This document shows, one piece after another, positions 1 through 8,284 of a stretch of DNA of 64,000 nucleotides. Every line of letters starts with the position of its first letter. The first letter of the stretch is position 1. Source of the stretch: Candidatus Accumulibacter sp. UBA704 (lineage in GTDB: Bacteria; Pseudomonadota; Gammaproteobacteria; Burkholderiales; Rhodocyclaceae); contig DBMG01000053.1 in assembly GCA_002304785.1 (NCBI GenBank), positions 45,234-109,233 of the forward strand. The letters are read 5' to 3'. The notes under the pieces were generated by a model, which saw only the letters and a program-made list of their open reading frames with translations, did no database searches and had not been told where the DNA came from. The translations under genes were made by a program, and so were the position numbers.

Positions 1-822
1 CAGAGCAGCGTTGCCGACGCGGATATGGCGTTCCAGAACGCTTGGGGCATGTCGGACGAAGACATCTACAAACAGACGCTGAAGGTGGCCGACGCCGATC
101 ACGCGGCGGGCAAGCCTTTCTTCCTGCAGCTGATGACCACCTCCAACCACCGCCCCTATACCTATCCGGGAGGACGCATCGACATCCCCTCCGGCCAGGG
201 ACGCGAAGGCGCCGTGAAATATACCGACCACGCGATCGGCCAGTTCCTCGCCCAAGCGCGGGAGAAACCCTGGTTCGACACGACCGTTTTCATCTTCGTC
301 GCCGATCACACGGCAGGCAGCGCCGGCAAAGAGGATCTGCCGGTCGCCAACTACCATATCCCCTTGTTCGTCTATGCCCCGGCATTCATCCAGCCGCGCG
401 AGGTGTCCATCGTTGCGAGCCAGATCGATGTGGCTCCTACCCTGCTGGGTCTGCTCAATTTCAATTACACATCGACTTTCTTCGGCCGCAACATGCTGAG
501 GGAAGACGCGCCCACCGGACGTGCCGTGATCGGCAACTATCAGCACCTGGGGCTGTTCGACGGCACCAGCCTGGCAATTCTCAGCCCGAGACGGGCAATG
601 CGTCGACACGACGACGCACTGGGTTCAAGCCACGAAGTCCGCTCGAATAGCGGCGATCCGCTCCTGCAGCGCGATATCGCCTACTACCAGGGCGCGAGCC
701 ATCACTTCCGGAAAGGTCTGCTGGCCTGGCGCCCTGATTCCGGAGCCCAGACCCTGCTGACCCACGTCAATCCACCGCCAGCAGCCGTGGATCTTCCGGC
801 CGCCGCGGCTTCCGGAACGTAG
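1..822 (+). CDS. LtaS/MdoB-type sulfatase-family phosphotransferase, C-terminal part (5' end outside window)
   Basis: The reading frame is already open at base 1, so this is the last ~273 codons of a longer gene. The residues match the extracytoplasmic sulfatase/alkaline-phosphatase fold of LTA synthase-like and phosphoglycerol transferase proteins. Visible marks are a FIFVADHT stretch around residue 100, where D and H of this family bind the metal, followed by an NYHIPLFVYAP strand and then DVAPTLLGLL. Such proteins are normally anchored by several N-terminal membrane helices and transfer phosphoglycerol or similar head groups in the periplasm; that part is not in the window. The substrate cannot be told from this fragment. 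A decayed PAP2 phosphatase fragment lies just downstream on the same strand. Confidence 0.8.
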   Translation, partial: QSSVADADMAFQNAWGMSDEDIYKQTLKVADADHAAGKPFFLQLMTTSNHRPYTYPGGRIDIPSGQGREGAVKYTDHAIGQFLAQAREKPWFDTTVFIFVADHTAGSAGKEDLPVANYHIPLFVYAPAFIQPREVSIVASQIDVAPTLLGLLNFNYTSTFFGRNMLREDAPTGRAVIGNYQHLGLFDGTSLAILSPRRAMRRHDDALGSSHEVRSNSGDPLLQRDIAYYQGASHHFRKGLLAWRPDSGAQTLLTHVNPPPAAVDLPAAAASGT

Positions 823-1114
823 AAACCAGTCATCCTGAAGACAAACGCTGGCCACGTCATTCCGACATAAGCGGGAATGCAGAGGTGCGCCACCGGATTC
901 TGCGCCAAGCAGGCGGTCATTCCGCAGGCGGCACTGGCGACCGTCGGCTTTCTCCTCAGCCTCACGATTTCCAGATTCCGCCTCTGGCGTCGCCCGTTGG
1001 GCTATCTGGCGCTGGCCCGGCGGACAAGCCTCCGCCGGGTTTTCCTTGCTCGCCCTCCGCTTCGTCCTGCGCGGCCGACGCCCGCGCGCGCCTCTCGTCG
1101 TTCCCGGTGCAGCG
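823..1114. other. Gene-free stretch with a degenerate extragenic palindrome
   Basis: No convincing gene lies here. The stretch joins the end of the sulfatase gene to a PAP2 remnant. It contains an imperfect palindrome at 858-879 of the type CATTCC-N9-GGGAATG, and a second CATTCC-like piece near 919. Open frames exist on both strands, but they are arginine/proline-rich and lack ribosome-binding sites, as expected from GC-rich non-coding DNA. Confidence 0.5.
858..879. repeat. Degenerate CATTCC/GGAATG extragenic palindrome
   Basis: The left arm CATTCC (858-863) and right arm GGGAATG (873-879) form an inverted repeat. It resembles the short CATTCCCGC...GCGGGAATG palindromes scattered in many proteobacterial genomes. 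Only one degenerate copy is seen here, so the repeat family assignment is by resemblance. Confidence 0.4.
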
Positions 1115-1318
1115 CGCGGAATGGGCACGCTGTTCTCAGCCGGGCCCGTGCTGCAGGGCGCCCATTTTCTCTCGCACAATGTGTGGACGTTGCTGTTTGA
1201 CTGGACGATCTGCCCGCTGCTCTACCTGTGGATTCTCTACCGCGACCCGCAGAACCAGTGCGTGAAACGGGAAAGGTCAGCGCAAGGCCAACGATTGACG
1301 ACCAACGAACAAAACTGA
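1115..1318 (+). pseudogene. PAP2-family (COG3907-like) phosphatase, C-terminal remnant
   Basis: The frame from 1115 encodes a short segment containing QGAHFLSHNVWT followed by a hydrophobic helix (LLFDWTICPLLYLWILY). This resembles the last conserved motif and final transmembrane helix of membrane PAP2 phosphatases, whose catalytic His lies in a GAHF-type motif. Everything upstream that should encode the earlier helices and the KxxxxxxRP and PSGH motifs is missing. The DNA before 1115 reads as low-complexity Arg-rich sequence in this frame. I read it as the 3' end of a deleted gene. Sulfatase-type head-group transferases and PAP2 phosphatases are often neighbours in envelope-lipid loci, which supports the reading. 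The assignment is from memory of the motif, not a search. Confidence 0.5.
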
Positions 1319-1348
1319 TTCGTTCCGGGCATCCCGGCCACACATGGC

Positions 1349-2299
1349 TCAGATCACGTAATCCTCGCCCGCAACGGCTTCGTTTCTGAGAATTTCGGTG
1401 ATTTTCTGTTCGGCCAGTCCGGGCACGAGCTTCTGGATCAGGTCGTAAGCATAGCTGCGCAGATAGACGCCGCGACGCACGGCCAGACGCGTGGTATTCG
1501 GAACAAAAAGGTGCGGGACATCCAGGAGAACCAGGTTGCTGTCGCGTTCCGGGTTGTAGGCCATCGAAGCGATGATGCCGATGCCCAGCCCGATATCGAC
1601 GTAGGTCTTGATCACATCGGCGTCGATGGCCGAAAGAACGATGTCGGGCAATAGTCCCTCTTCGGCAAAACGGCGATCGATGTTCGCCCGCCCGGTGAAA
1701 CCTTCGTGGTAGGTAACGATCGGGGATTCCGCGATATCGGCCAACGTAATGTTCTCCAGCTCCGTCAGCGGGTGGCCACGCTGGACGATCACGGCGTGAT
1801 GCCAAGTGTAATAGGCAAAGGTAGCAATTTCCGGAACGTTGGCCAGCCACTCCGTAGCGATGGCGATATCGGCCTCACCGGCGATCAGCATCTCGGCGAT
1901 TTCCTTCGGGCTGCCCTGGTGCAGGACCAGATGGACCTTCGGGTACTCCGCCTTGAACCGTTTAATTACTTCCGGCAATGCGTAGCGTGCCTGGGTATGC
2001 GTGGTGGCGATTACCAGGTTTCCGGTTTTGCGGCTGGAGAAATGGTCGGCAATGCTGCGCACGTTCTGGGTATCGAGCAGGATGCGCTCGACGACGGTCA
2101 GCACTTCCTTGCCCGGCTCGGTAAGGCCGAGCAGCCGCTTGCCACGGCGCACGAAGATCTCGACCCCGAGTTCATCTTCGAGATCCTTGATGTGTTTGGA
2201 AACACCAGGCTGAGAGGTGAACAGCGTATTGGCTACCGTCGTCAGGTTGAAGTCCTGGCGTACCGCCTCTCGAAGGATGCGCAGTTGCTGGAAATTCAT
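1349..2299 (-). CDS. cysB: CysB-type LysR regulator of sulfur assimilation
   Basis: This 316-residue protein has an N-terminal winged helix-turn-helix (residues 1-60, including FTSQPGVSKHIKDLEDELG) followed by a periplasmic-binding-protein-like effector domain. Length and N-terminus match CysB (324 aa in E. coli) rather than a generic LysR protein. CysB activates sulfate uptake and reduction genes, with N-acetylserine as inducer and sulfide/thiosulfate as antagonists. The ATG at 2299 follows a GAGGAGC ribosome-binding site. It lies 27 nt downstream of sbp on the same strand, so regulator and target probably share a transcript. Cbl, a close paralogue, is the main alternative. Confidence 0.88.
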   Translation of the reverse strand: MNFQQLRILREAVRQDFNLTTVANTLFTSQPGVSKHIKDLEDELGVEIFVRRGKRLLGLTEPGKEVLTVVERILLDTQNVRSIADHFSSRKTGNLVIATTHTQARYALPEVIKRFKAEYPKVHLVLHQGSPKEIAEMLIAGEADIAIATEWLANVPEIATFAYYTWHHAVIVQRGHPLTELENITLADIAESPIVTYHEGFTGRANIDRRFAEEGLLPDIVLSAIDADVIKTYVDIGLGIGIIASMAYNPERDSNLVLLDVPHLFVPNTTRLAVRRGVYLRSYAYDLIQKLVPGLAEQKITEILRNEAVAGEDYVI

Positions 2300-2326
2300 G
2301 TCCGCTCCTCGCCTCCCCGTACCCGG

Positions 2327-3337
2327 TTACCGCCCGGCTCCGTAAATCTGGTCGAACGTGCCGCCGTCGGCGAAATGCGTTTTCTGTGCCTTCTCCCAGC
2401 CGCCGAAGACGTCGTCAATGGTGATCAGGTTGACCTTGGCGAACTGTTTGGCGTACTTCGCGGCCACCTTCTGGTCTCGCGGACGATAGTAGTGTTTGGC
2501 GGCAAGTTCCTGCGCTTCGGGGGAATAGAGATACTCGAGATAGGCTTCAGCGACCTTGCGCGTGCCGCGCTTGTCGACGGTCTTGTCGACCACCGACACC
2601 GGCGGTTCGGCGAGGATCGACAGTGACGGCGTAACGATGTCAAACTTCTCCGGCCCCAGTTCCTTGACCGCCAGGTAGGCTTCATTCTCCCAGGCCAACA
2701 GGACGTCGCCGATGCCGCGTTCGGTGAAGGTGGTGGTCGCGCCGCGCGCACCGGAATCCAGCACCTTGACGTTCTTGAAGATCTTGCCGACGAACTCCTT
2801 GGCCTTCTCGTCGTTGCCACCCGGTTGTATCAGCGCGTAGGCCCAGGCTGTCAGGTAGTTCCAGCGGGCGCCACCGGAGGTCTTCGGGTTCGGTGTGACG
2901 ATACCGATGCCGGGCTTGACGAGATCGTCCCAATCCTTGATCTGTTTGGGATTGCCCTTGCGTACCAGGAAGACGATGGTCGACGTATAGGGCGAGGCGT
3001 TCTGCGGCAGGCGTTTCTGCCAGTTTTCCGGAATCAGGTTCTTGGTGGCGAGCGCACCGACGTCATAGGCCAGAGCAAGGGTGACGACATCGGCATCCAG
3101 CCCATCGATGACGCTGCGCGCCTGCTTGCCCGAGCCGCCGTGTGACTGGTTGATGGTGACCTTCTCGTTGGCCTTGCCCTGCCAGTATTTCGCGAAGGCG
3201 GCGTTGTATTCCTGATAGAACTCTCGCGTCGGATCATAGGAGACGTTAAGCAGCGAGGTATCGGCGCGTGCGGAAGCCGTGGCAGCGGCAAAGGCGAGGC
3301 CCAAGGCCAGGCCAGTCAAAAGTTTGCGGAACGACAT
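2327..3337 (-). CDS. sbp: Sulfate/thiosulfate ABC transporter periplasmic binding protein
   Basis: 336 residues with a clear Sec signal peptide ([25 protein letters not shown]). The mature part begins [20 protein letters not shown], typical of Sbp/CysP proteins, and carries the family segments [16 protein letters not shown] and [17 protein letters not shown]. It binds sulfate (or thiosulfate) in the periplasm for the CysTWA permease. I chose the ATG at 3337 because AAGGAGAATC lies just upstream; an in-frame start 14 codons earlier would put a non-signal sequence first. No permease or ATPase gene follows; the next gene is cysB. The channel subunits must therefore be elsewhere, or this is a second binding protein sharing them. 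The AT-rich upstream region is a likely CysB-controlled promoter, but no site could be defined. Confidence 0.9.
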   Translation of the reverse strand: MSFRKLLTGLALGLAFAAATASARADTSLLNVSYDPTREFYQEYNAAFAKYWQGKANEKVTINQSHGGSGKQARSVIDGLDADVVTLALAYDVGALATKNLIPENWQKRLPQNASPYTSTIVFLVRKGNPKQIKDWDDLVKPGIGIVTPNPKTSGGARWNYLTAWAYALIQPGGNDEKAKEFVGKIFKNVKVLDSGARGATTTFTERGIGDVLLAWENEAYLAVKELGPEKFDIVTPSLSILAEPPVSVVDKTVDKRGTRKVAEAYLEYLYSPEAQELAAKHYYRPRDQKVAAKYAKQFAKVNLITIDDVFGGWEKAQKTHFADGGTFDQIYGAGR

Positions 3338-3491
3338 CGGGATTCTCCTTCGATAAATGACAGGCCCGAGTCTAGGCAATCACCTCCACAACCCAAACGA
3401 CTTAATGTTTATTAGCTTATTCGCCGGTCTTGCATATTCTTAAAACCAAAGGTTATTAGAAATAGATGAATTGGCGTAATCGAGGAATATA

Positions 3492-3821
3492 TCAACGGGA
3501 ATGACGGATTTCGTAGCCGGATCCGCGCAACAGTTCGATAGCTTGTTCTAGTTTGCGCTGTCTCTGGATCTGGCGGTTGCCGAGAGTCAACCGTGGCACT
3601 CCCGATAACGCGCAACCATGGCTCTCCAGCCAGGTATTGATGAGGTCGAGACTCTTCCGGCCAATACCCGGCGCACGCTCGATGACCCGGATATCCAATG
3701 CGGCAATCTCCTGAGGGGAAATACTGGCCTTGTTCAACAGCAGGCGCAACGCGTTTCGCTGACGTGTCGGCAAAACGGTCGCTTCCGATTCACCACCGGG
3801 CGGAAGTTTGCGGTCGGACAT
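3492..3821 (-). CDS. Small protein with an RNA-polymerase alpha-CTD-like helix-hairpin-helix motif
   Basis: 109 residues, no signal peptide or membrane segment. Residues ~20-70 read TRQRNALRLLL...ALDIRVIERAPGIGRKSLDLINTWLESHG. The APGIGRKSLDLI part looks like the second helix-hairpin-helix of the RNA polymerase alpha C-terminal domain, a DNA-binding and protein-contact fold. The C-terminus is basic (RQIQRQRKLEQAIELLR). The ATG at 3821 has a good GAAGGAGC site upstream, so the gene is probably real. It lies between sbp and the divergent metN gene, so a role in regulating these sulfur genes is possible, but this is only context. I do not recognise the protein as a named family. Confidence 0.65.
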   Translation of the reverse strand: MSDRKLPPGGESEATVLPTRQRNALRLLLNKASISPQEIAALDIRVIERAPGIGRKSLDLINTWLESHGCALSGVPRLTLGNRQIQRQRKLEQAIELLRGSGYEIRHSR

Positions 3822-4130
3822 GACGGACGCTCCTTCGGCAACAGGCCGCGCAGGCCGGAAAATTCGATCCCATCAAAGAGCCAAACAGGATTCTGGGGCG
3901 CCAGCATAGACATAACGGCGGAGGCAACCAACGAATGAATCCTGATATCGAAATCTGTCGTGCGAATAAAGATCCTTATTCCCGCCGGGGTTGAAGGCTT
4001 TATTCAAGCGCCAAGTCGCGCAACCAGACATTTTGATATATCCAAATAATTATTAGTTCGTTCCAAAAAACACTTTACAAATATAAGGTTGAGGCCAAGA
4101 CATCGCCCAATTCGAGAGCAACGAACAATC
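3822..4130. other. Divergent intergenic region between the HhH gene and metN
   Basis: About 310 nt without a supported gene. The right half is AT-rich compared with its surroundings, as expected for promoters. An imperfect 18-nt palindrome lies at 3964-3981 (GAATAA...TTATTC), and a second TTTATTC occurs about 25 nt further on. A TATAAG element near 4081-4086 could be part of the metN promoter, but no convincing -35 hexamer goes with it. No MetJ-type box or SAM riboswitch was recognised. Confidence 0.4.
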
Positions 4131-5339
4131 ATGGACATTACGCAGACCTATCCGAACCCTGCCGGACATCCGGGTTCGGGCATTCTTGCCCGCCTGCTGG
4201 CACCTTTCTGGAAGGAACAGGCGACGGCGACGATTGCCAACTCCTCCGGCAACTTTCGCAGAGAAGCGCATATCGAAGAGCGGCACGATGCCGTCGGCTC
4301 AACGGCCGAAGCCCCGGCCCTTTTTTCCCTGCACGGCATCGGCAAGACGTTCAACGGCGGGGTAAGGGCGCTGCACGGCATCGATCTGGACATTCGCGAA
4401 GGCGAAATCTTCGGCATCATCGGTCGCAGCGGCGCGGGGAAAAGCACGCTGATACGCACGCTGAACCAACTGGAACGTCCGACCGAAGGCCGCGTTCATT
4501 TCGAAGGCCGCGATCTGCTGGCGCTCGACGCCGCCGGACTGCGCCAGGTGCGGCGGCGCATCGGGATGATCTTCCAGCATTTCAACCTGCTGTCCTCGCG
4601 CACTGTCGCCGGCAACATCGCCCTGCCCCTTGAACTGGCCGGAGCGCCGGGAGAAGACATCAAACGTCGCGTCGACGAACTGCTCGACCTCGTCGGCCTC
4701 ACGGAACAGCGCGATCGCCACCCGAACCAGATCAGCGGCGGACAAAAGCAACGTGTAGGTATCGCCCGCGCGCTGGCCACCGAGCCGCGCGTTCTGCTGT
4801 GCGACGAAGCCACCTCCGCACTCGATCCAGAGACGACCCAGTCGATTCTCGGCCTGCTCGCCGATATCAACCAACGGCTCGGTCTGACCATCGTCCTGAT
4901 CACGCACCAGATGCAGGTCATCAAGGCGGTCGCCCATCGGGTCGCCGTGTTGGAGAACGGCCATCTCGCCGAACTCGGCGCGGTCGCCGACATCTTCACC
5001 GCGCCGAAGCAGCCAATCACGCGCACCCTGCTGCAGGAGGTGATCGGCAACGAAATTCCGCCGGGCGTTCGTGACAGGGCGGCGCGTTTGCTCGCCAGCG
5101 GAGAAGGCCGCATCTGGCGCCTCGGCTTCCGCGGGGAGAGCGTGGACCGGCCGGCGCTGACCGAAGCGGCGGAACGCTTCGGGCTGAAGATCAATCTGTT
5201 GCACGGCTATATCGACGAGATCCAGGGCACTCCGTTCGGCTCCCTCGTCGTCGCCGCCAGCGGCACGGCCGAGGCGATCGAGGCAGCGGAAACGTTCATC
5301 CGTAGCCAGGAAATCTCGCTCGAGGAGATCAGGCTATGA
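4131..5339 (+). CDS. metN: Methionine ABC transporter ATPase with unusual N-terminal extension
   Basis: 402 residues. The ABC domain starts at about residue 63. Walker A is GRSGAGKST (98-106), followed by the Q-loop (IFQHFNLL), the ISGGQKQRV signature and Walker [13 protein letters not shown]. The C-terminal ~75 residues match the NIL ligand-sensing domain of MetN, which binds methionine and inhibits transport. The protein energises uptake of methionine through MetI and MetQ. The start is forced: between 4131 and the ABC core there is no later ATG, GTG or TTG in frame, so the ~62-residue N-terminal tail appears genuine, although E. coli MetN (343 aa) lacks it. The gene overlaps metI by 4 nt (ATGA). 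Transport of another sulfur compound cannot be excluded. Confidence 0.88.
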   Translation: MDITQTYPNPAGHPGSGILARLLAPFWKEQATATIANSSGNFRREAHIEERHDAVGSTAEAPALFSLHGIGKTFNGGVRALHGIDLDIREGEIFGIIGRSGAGKSTLIRTLNQLERPTEGRVHFEGRDLLALDAAGLRQVRRRIGMIFQHFNLLSSRTVAGNIALPLELAGAPGEDIKRRVDELLDLVGLTEQRDRHPNQISGGQKQRVGIARALATEPRVLLCDEATSALDPETTQSILGLLADINQRLGLTIVLITHQMQVIKAVAHRVAVLENGHLAELGAVADIFTAPKQPITRTLLQEVIGNEIPPGVRDRAARLLASGEGRIWRLGFRGESVDRPALTEAAERFGLKINLLHGYIDEIQGTPFGSLVVAASGTAEAIEAAETFIRSQEISLEEIRL

Positions 5340-5989
5340 GCCCCGAACTGCTCCGTCTGTTTCAAACGTCGCTGCTCGAAACCCTCTGGATGGTCGGCGT
5401 CTCGGGCGCCATCGGGACGGTGGTCGGACTGCCGCTCGGCGTCCTGCTGGTCATCACCGATCACAACGGTCTGCTGCAGAACCGTCCGCTGAATCGGGTG
5501 CTCGGTATCGTTGCCAACGCCGTGCGTTCAACGCCGTTCATCATCCTGCTGGTGGCCGTCATACCGCTGACCCGCCTGATTGTCGGAACCTCCATCGGCA
5601 CCTCGGCGGCGATCGTCCCGCTGGCCATCGCGGCGATTCCGTTCATTGCCCGCCTCGTCGAGACCGCCCTGCGCGAGGTCGACCGCGGTTTGATCGAGGC
5701 CTTGCAGGCGATGGGCGCGACGCCATGGCAGATCATTCGCACGGTGCTGATTCCGGAAGCCCTGCCCGGCATCGTCGCCGGACTGACGATCACGCTGGTC
5801 AGCCTGATCGGCCATTCCGCGATGGCCGGCGCCGTCGGCGGCGGCGGACTCGGCGACCTCGGCATCCGCTACGGTTACCAGCGCTTCCTGCCCGAAGTCA
5901 TGACGCTGGTGGTGCTCGTGCTGATCGTCCTCGTCCAGATCGTCCAGTCCGCCGGTGACCGCCTGGCACGGCGCATCAGCCATCGTTAG
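5336..5989 (+). CDS. metI: Methionine ABC transporter permease
   Basis: 217 residues, the normal MetI length, with five predicted hydrophobic helices and the binding-protein-dependent permease (EAA) loop around [25 protein letters not shown], which docks on the MetN ATPase. The C-terminal part [26 protein letters not shown] is characteristic of MetI. Its ATG overlaps the metN stop codon (ATGA), which indicates translational coupling. Together with metN and metQ it forms a complete D/L-methionine importer in the inner membrane. Confidence 0.93.
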   Translation: MSPELLRLFQTSLLETLWMVGVSGAIGTVVGLPLGVLLVITDHNGLLQNRPLNRVLGIVANAVRSTPFIILLVAVIPLTRLIVGTSIGTSAAIVPLAIAAIPFIARLVETALREVDRGLIEALQAMGATPWQIIRTVLIPEALPGIVAGLTITLVSLIGHSAMAGAVGGGGLGDLGIRYGYQRFLPEVMTLVVLVLIVLVQIVQSAGDRLARRISHR

Positions 5990-6026
5990 TTTTCACCCCC
6001 CAACAAATTCCCAAGGAGAAACTCAA

Positions 6027-6827
6027 ATGCACATTTCAAAACTGGTACGCGGCCTGCTCGCCGCTGTGGCTATCGTATCGTTTTCCGCCCACGCGGCACT
6101 CAGCGAAGACAAGCCGTTGCGCATCGGCGTAACCGCCGGGCCGCACGCGCAGATTTTCGAATTCGTCAAGAAAATCGCCGAGAAGGATGGCCTGAAACTC
6201 CAGATCGTCGAGTTTTCGGACTACGTGCAGCCGAACGCCGCGCTGGCGGCCGGCGACCTCGACGTGAACAGCTATCAGCACCAGCCCTACCTCGACAACG
6301 CCAACAAGGACCGCGGCTACAACCTCGTCTCCATCGGCCAGACGATCATCTTCCCGATCGGGCTCTATTCGAAGAAGTTCAAGTCGCTCGACCAAATCCC
6401 CAACGGCGCGCGGCTCGCCCTGCCCAACGACCCGACCAATGGCGGGCGGGTTCTGTTGCTGTTGCAATCGAAAGGATTGGTCAAACTCAAGCCGGAAGCG
6501 GGCCTCAAGGCAACCCCGCTGGATGTCGTGGATAACCCGAAGAAACTCAAGTTCATCGAACTCGACGCCGCCCAGCTGCCGCGCGCTCTCGACGATGCGG
6601 ATGTGGCCGCCGTCAATACCAACTACGCCATCCAGGCGGGCCTCTTGCCGTCCCGCGACGCCATCGCCATCGAAAGCCTGAAGTCGCCGTACGCCAACGT
6701 GATCGCCGTGCGGGCCGCCGACAAGGACAGCGCCGTGCTAAAGAAATTGCTCAAGGCCTACCAGAACGATCAGGTCAAGCAGTTCATCAAGACCGAGTTC
6801 AGGGACTCCGTCTTCGCCACCTGGTAA
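6027..6827 (+). CDS. metQ: Methionine-binding periplasmic protein (MetQ/NlpA family)
   Basis: 266 residues. The ATG at 6027 follows AAGGAGAAAC; an earlier in-frame start overlapping metI would add an improbable leader. The Sec signal peptide (MHISKLVRGLLAAVAIVSFSAHA) has no lipobox cysteine, so this copy should be a soluble periplasmic protein rather than the lipoprotein seen in enterobacteria. The mature part contains the family segments LRIGVTAGPHAQIFEFVKK, DLDVNSYQHQPYL, IGLYSKKFKS and LALPNDPTNGGRVLLLLQ. It delivers methionine, or a related compound, to MetNI. It closes the metNIQ operon and is followed after 24 nt by hcxA. Confidence 0.9.
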   Translation: MHISKLVRGLLAAVAIVSFSAHAALSEDKPLRIGVTAGPHAQIFEFVKKIAEKDGLKLQIVEFSDYVQPNAALAAGDLDVNSYQHQPYLDNANKDRGYNLVSIGQTIIFPIGLYSKKFKSLDQIPNGARLALPNDPTNGGRVLLLLQSKGLVKLKPEAGLKATPLDVVDNPKKLKFIELDAAQLPRALDDADVAAVNTNYAIQAGLLPSRDAIAIESLKSPYANVIAVRAADKDSAVLKKLLKAYQNDQVKQFIKTEFRDSVFATW

Positions 6828-6851
6828 GCAAATCGCCAAGAGCACCTCACG

Positions 6852-7937
6852 ATGAGTACTCCCGACTGGATCCGCGTGCAGCCCGGCGCCGCGAACTACT
6901 ACGCATACGCCGGCGCACTGGATCAGATCGAGCAATTCCACCCATCCGGCGCCTTGAAGCGCGTGCTCTGGATCGGGGGCAAACGGGCGCAGGCGGCCGC
7001 CGCGCCCTACCTGCCTCCTCTTTTCCACGACTCCCGTTCCATTCGCGAGACGTTCTCCGGACATTGCTCTGAAAATGCCGTATCCCGTTACGTCCAACTC
7101 GGCCACGACGCGGACCTGATCATCGGCATCGGGGGCGGTTCGGTCCTCGATACGGCCAAGGCGGTTGCCCATCGCCTCGGCAAGCCATTCGTCGCCATTC
7201 CGACCATCGCCGCCACCTGTGCCGCCTGGACCCCGCTTTCGGTGTGGTACGACGATCACGGCAAGGCGCTGGGCTACGAGCTGTTCCCTCAGGCCAGCCG
7301 CCTGGTCCTGGTCGAACCGCGCATTCTTCTTGCCGCGCCACCCGACTACCTGCGCGCCGGCATCGGCGACACGCTGGCCAAGTGGTACGAAGCTCGCGTC
7401 CTGTGCGAAGCGGAGACATCGTTACCGCTGACGGCCCAGATCGGGCTCTCGGTCGCCCGGCAAATTCGCGACATCCTGATCGAGGACGGGCCGGCGGCGC
7501 TGGCCGCCGTGGCCAGTGGCAAATTGAGCGACAGTTTTCTGCGGGCGGTCGATGCCATCATTGCCGGTGGCGGTCTGGTCGGCGGACTCGGCGAACGCCA
7601 TACCCGGCTTGCTGCCGCGCACTCGATCCACAACGGTTTGACCGTGCTGCCTGAAACCGCAGGATTTCTGCACGGAGCCAAGGTAGCCTACGGAATCCTC
7701 GTGCAACTCGCACTGGAAGAACGGCGCGACGAACTAGGCCATCTGGACGCGGCGCTCAAGGCACTGGGAATTCCTCGACGGCTGGCGGATCTGGATGTCG
7801 ACATCGGACAAACCGAGCGCATCAATGCCTTCATCGCGCACACCTTGCGCAGCGGAGAATCCATCCATTTCCTGCCCGGGAAAATTGACAGTGCCCGCTT
7901 GCGGCAGGCGCTGACAACGGTTGAAACGCTGTCCTGA
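6852..7937 (+). CDS. hcxA: Hydroxycarboxylate dehydrogenase A-like (YbdH-like, iron-type ADH superfamily)
   Basis: 361 residues, practically the length of E. coli YbdH/HcxA (362). The family segments FVAIPTIAATCAAWTPLSVW, AGIGDTLAKWYEA and NGLTVLPETAGFLHGAKVAYG fit my memory of that protein very closely. The NAD(P)-binding GGGS lies at 94-97, and the probable metal ligands are D173, H257 and H274. HcxA reduces 2-oxo acids such as 2-oxobutanoate and 2-oxoglutarate with NAD(P)H. It follows metQ by 24 nt and may be co-transcribed with it. That invites a role in handling the 2-oxo acids formed from methionine (2-oxobutanoate or the methylthio oxo acid). That link is inference. Glycerol dehydrogenase, a relative, is less likely. 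Confidence 0.8.
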   Translation: MSTPDWIRVQPGAANYYAYAGALDQIEQFHPSGALKRVLWIGGKRAQAAAAPYLPPLFHDSRSIRETFSGHCSENAVSRYVQLGHDADLIIGIGGGSVLDTAKAVAHRLGKPFVAIPTIAATCAAWTPLSVWYDDHGKALGYELFPQASRLVLVEPRILLAAPPDYLRAGIGDTLAKWYEARVLCEAETSLPLTAQIGLSVARQIRDILIEDGPAALAAVASGKLSDSFLRAVDAIIAGGGLVGGLGERHTRLAAAHSIHNGLTVLPETAGFLHGAKVAYGILVQLALEERRDELGHLDAALKALGIPRRLADLDVDIGQTERINAFIAHTLRSGESIHFLPGKIDSARLRQALTTVETLS

Positions 7938-8284
7938 CGGCTGATTGGAAGACAGCAGTGAATCACTGCGACCACAACGGTACGCGTACTTTCCATCCGG
8001 CGATGACGCGCTGACCCGCTTCGTTATTGTCGCCTCCGAGCCCCTCCAAGACATTGAAATAAGCCAGAAGCCGCGGACTACGCCTCTGATTGAACTTTTG
8101 TAGGCGAGAGGATGTCGGACGCTTCGGTTCGTATTTTTCACCATAAGAAACGACGTTGCATCTTGTGAAATACACGATACAATCGCAAAGCAACCCCAGC
8201 CAGAACAAGGCCGTTTCACTCTTGCGGCATTCATCTACAATGAATCCGTTGCAAGCCAATCATCTGCTGACCAGGAGGCAAGTC
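7938..8284. other. Intergenic region upstream of aceE
   Basis: About 350 nt. It contains the aceE promoter candidate (8156-8183) and a small perfect hairpin at 7955-7969 (GCAGTG-AAT-CACTGC) just after hcxA, without a T run. A 98-codon open frame on the minus strand (7963-8259) lacks a ribosome-binding site and was not accepted as a gene. Nothing else recognised. Confidence 0.45.
8156..8183 (+). promoter_or_regulatory. Predicted sigma-70 promoter of the pyruvate dehydrogenase operon
   Basis: A -35-like TTGCAT (8156-8161) and a -10-like TACAAT (8178-8183) are separated by 16 nt, about 100 nt upstream of the aceE ATG. It is the only good hexamer pair found in the region. No PdhR-type operator was recognised. 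Confidence 0.5.

Noticed and set aside
877..1200. Plus-strand 107-codon frame after the sulfatase gene
   Set aside because: Arg/Ala-rich composition typical of GC-rich non-coding DNA, no start signal, and it conflicts with the PAP2-like frame downstream.
7955..7969. Perfect hairpin GCAGTG-AAT-CACTGC after hcxA as a terminator
   Set aside because: The loop is only 3 nt and no T run follows; termination activity is not supported.
7963..8259. Minus-strand 98-codon frame between hcxA and aceE
   Set aside because: The C-terminal half looks somewhat protein-like, but there is no ribosome-binding site, it overlaps the aceE promoter, and I recognise no family. A gene remnant remains possible.
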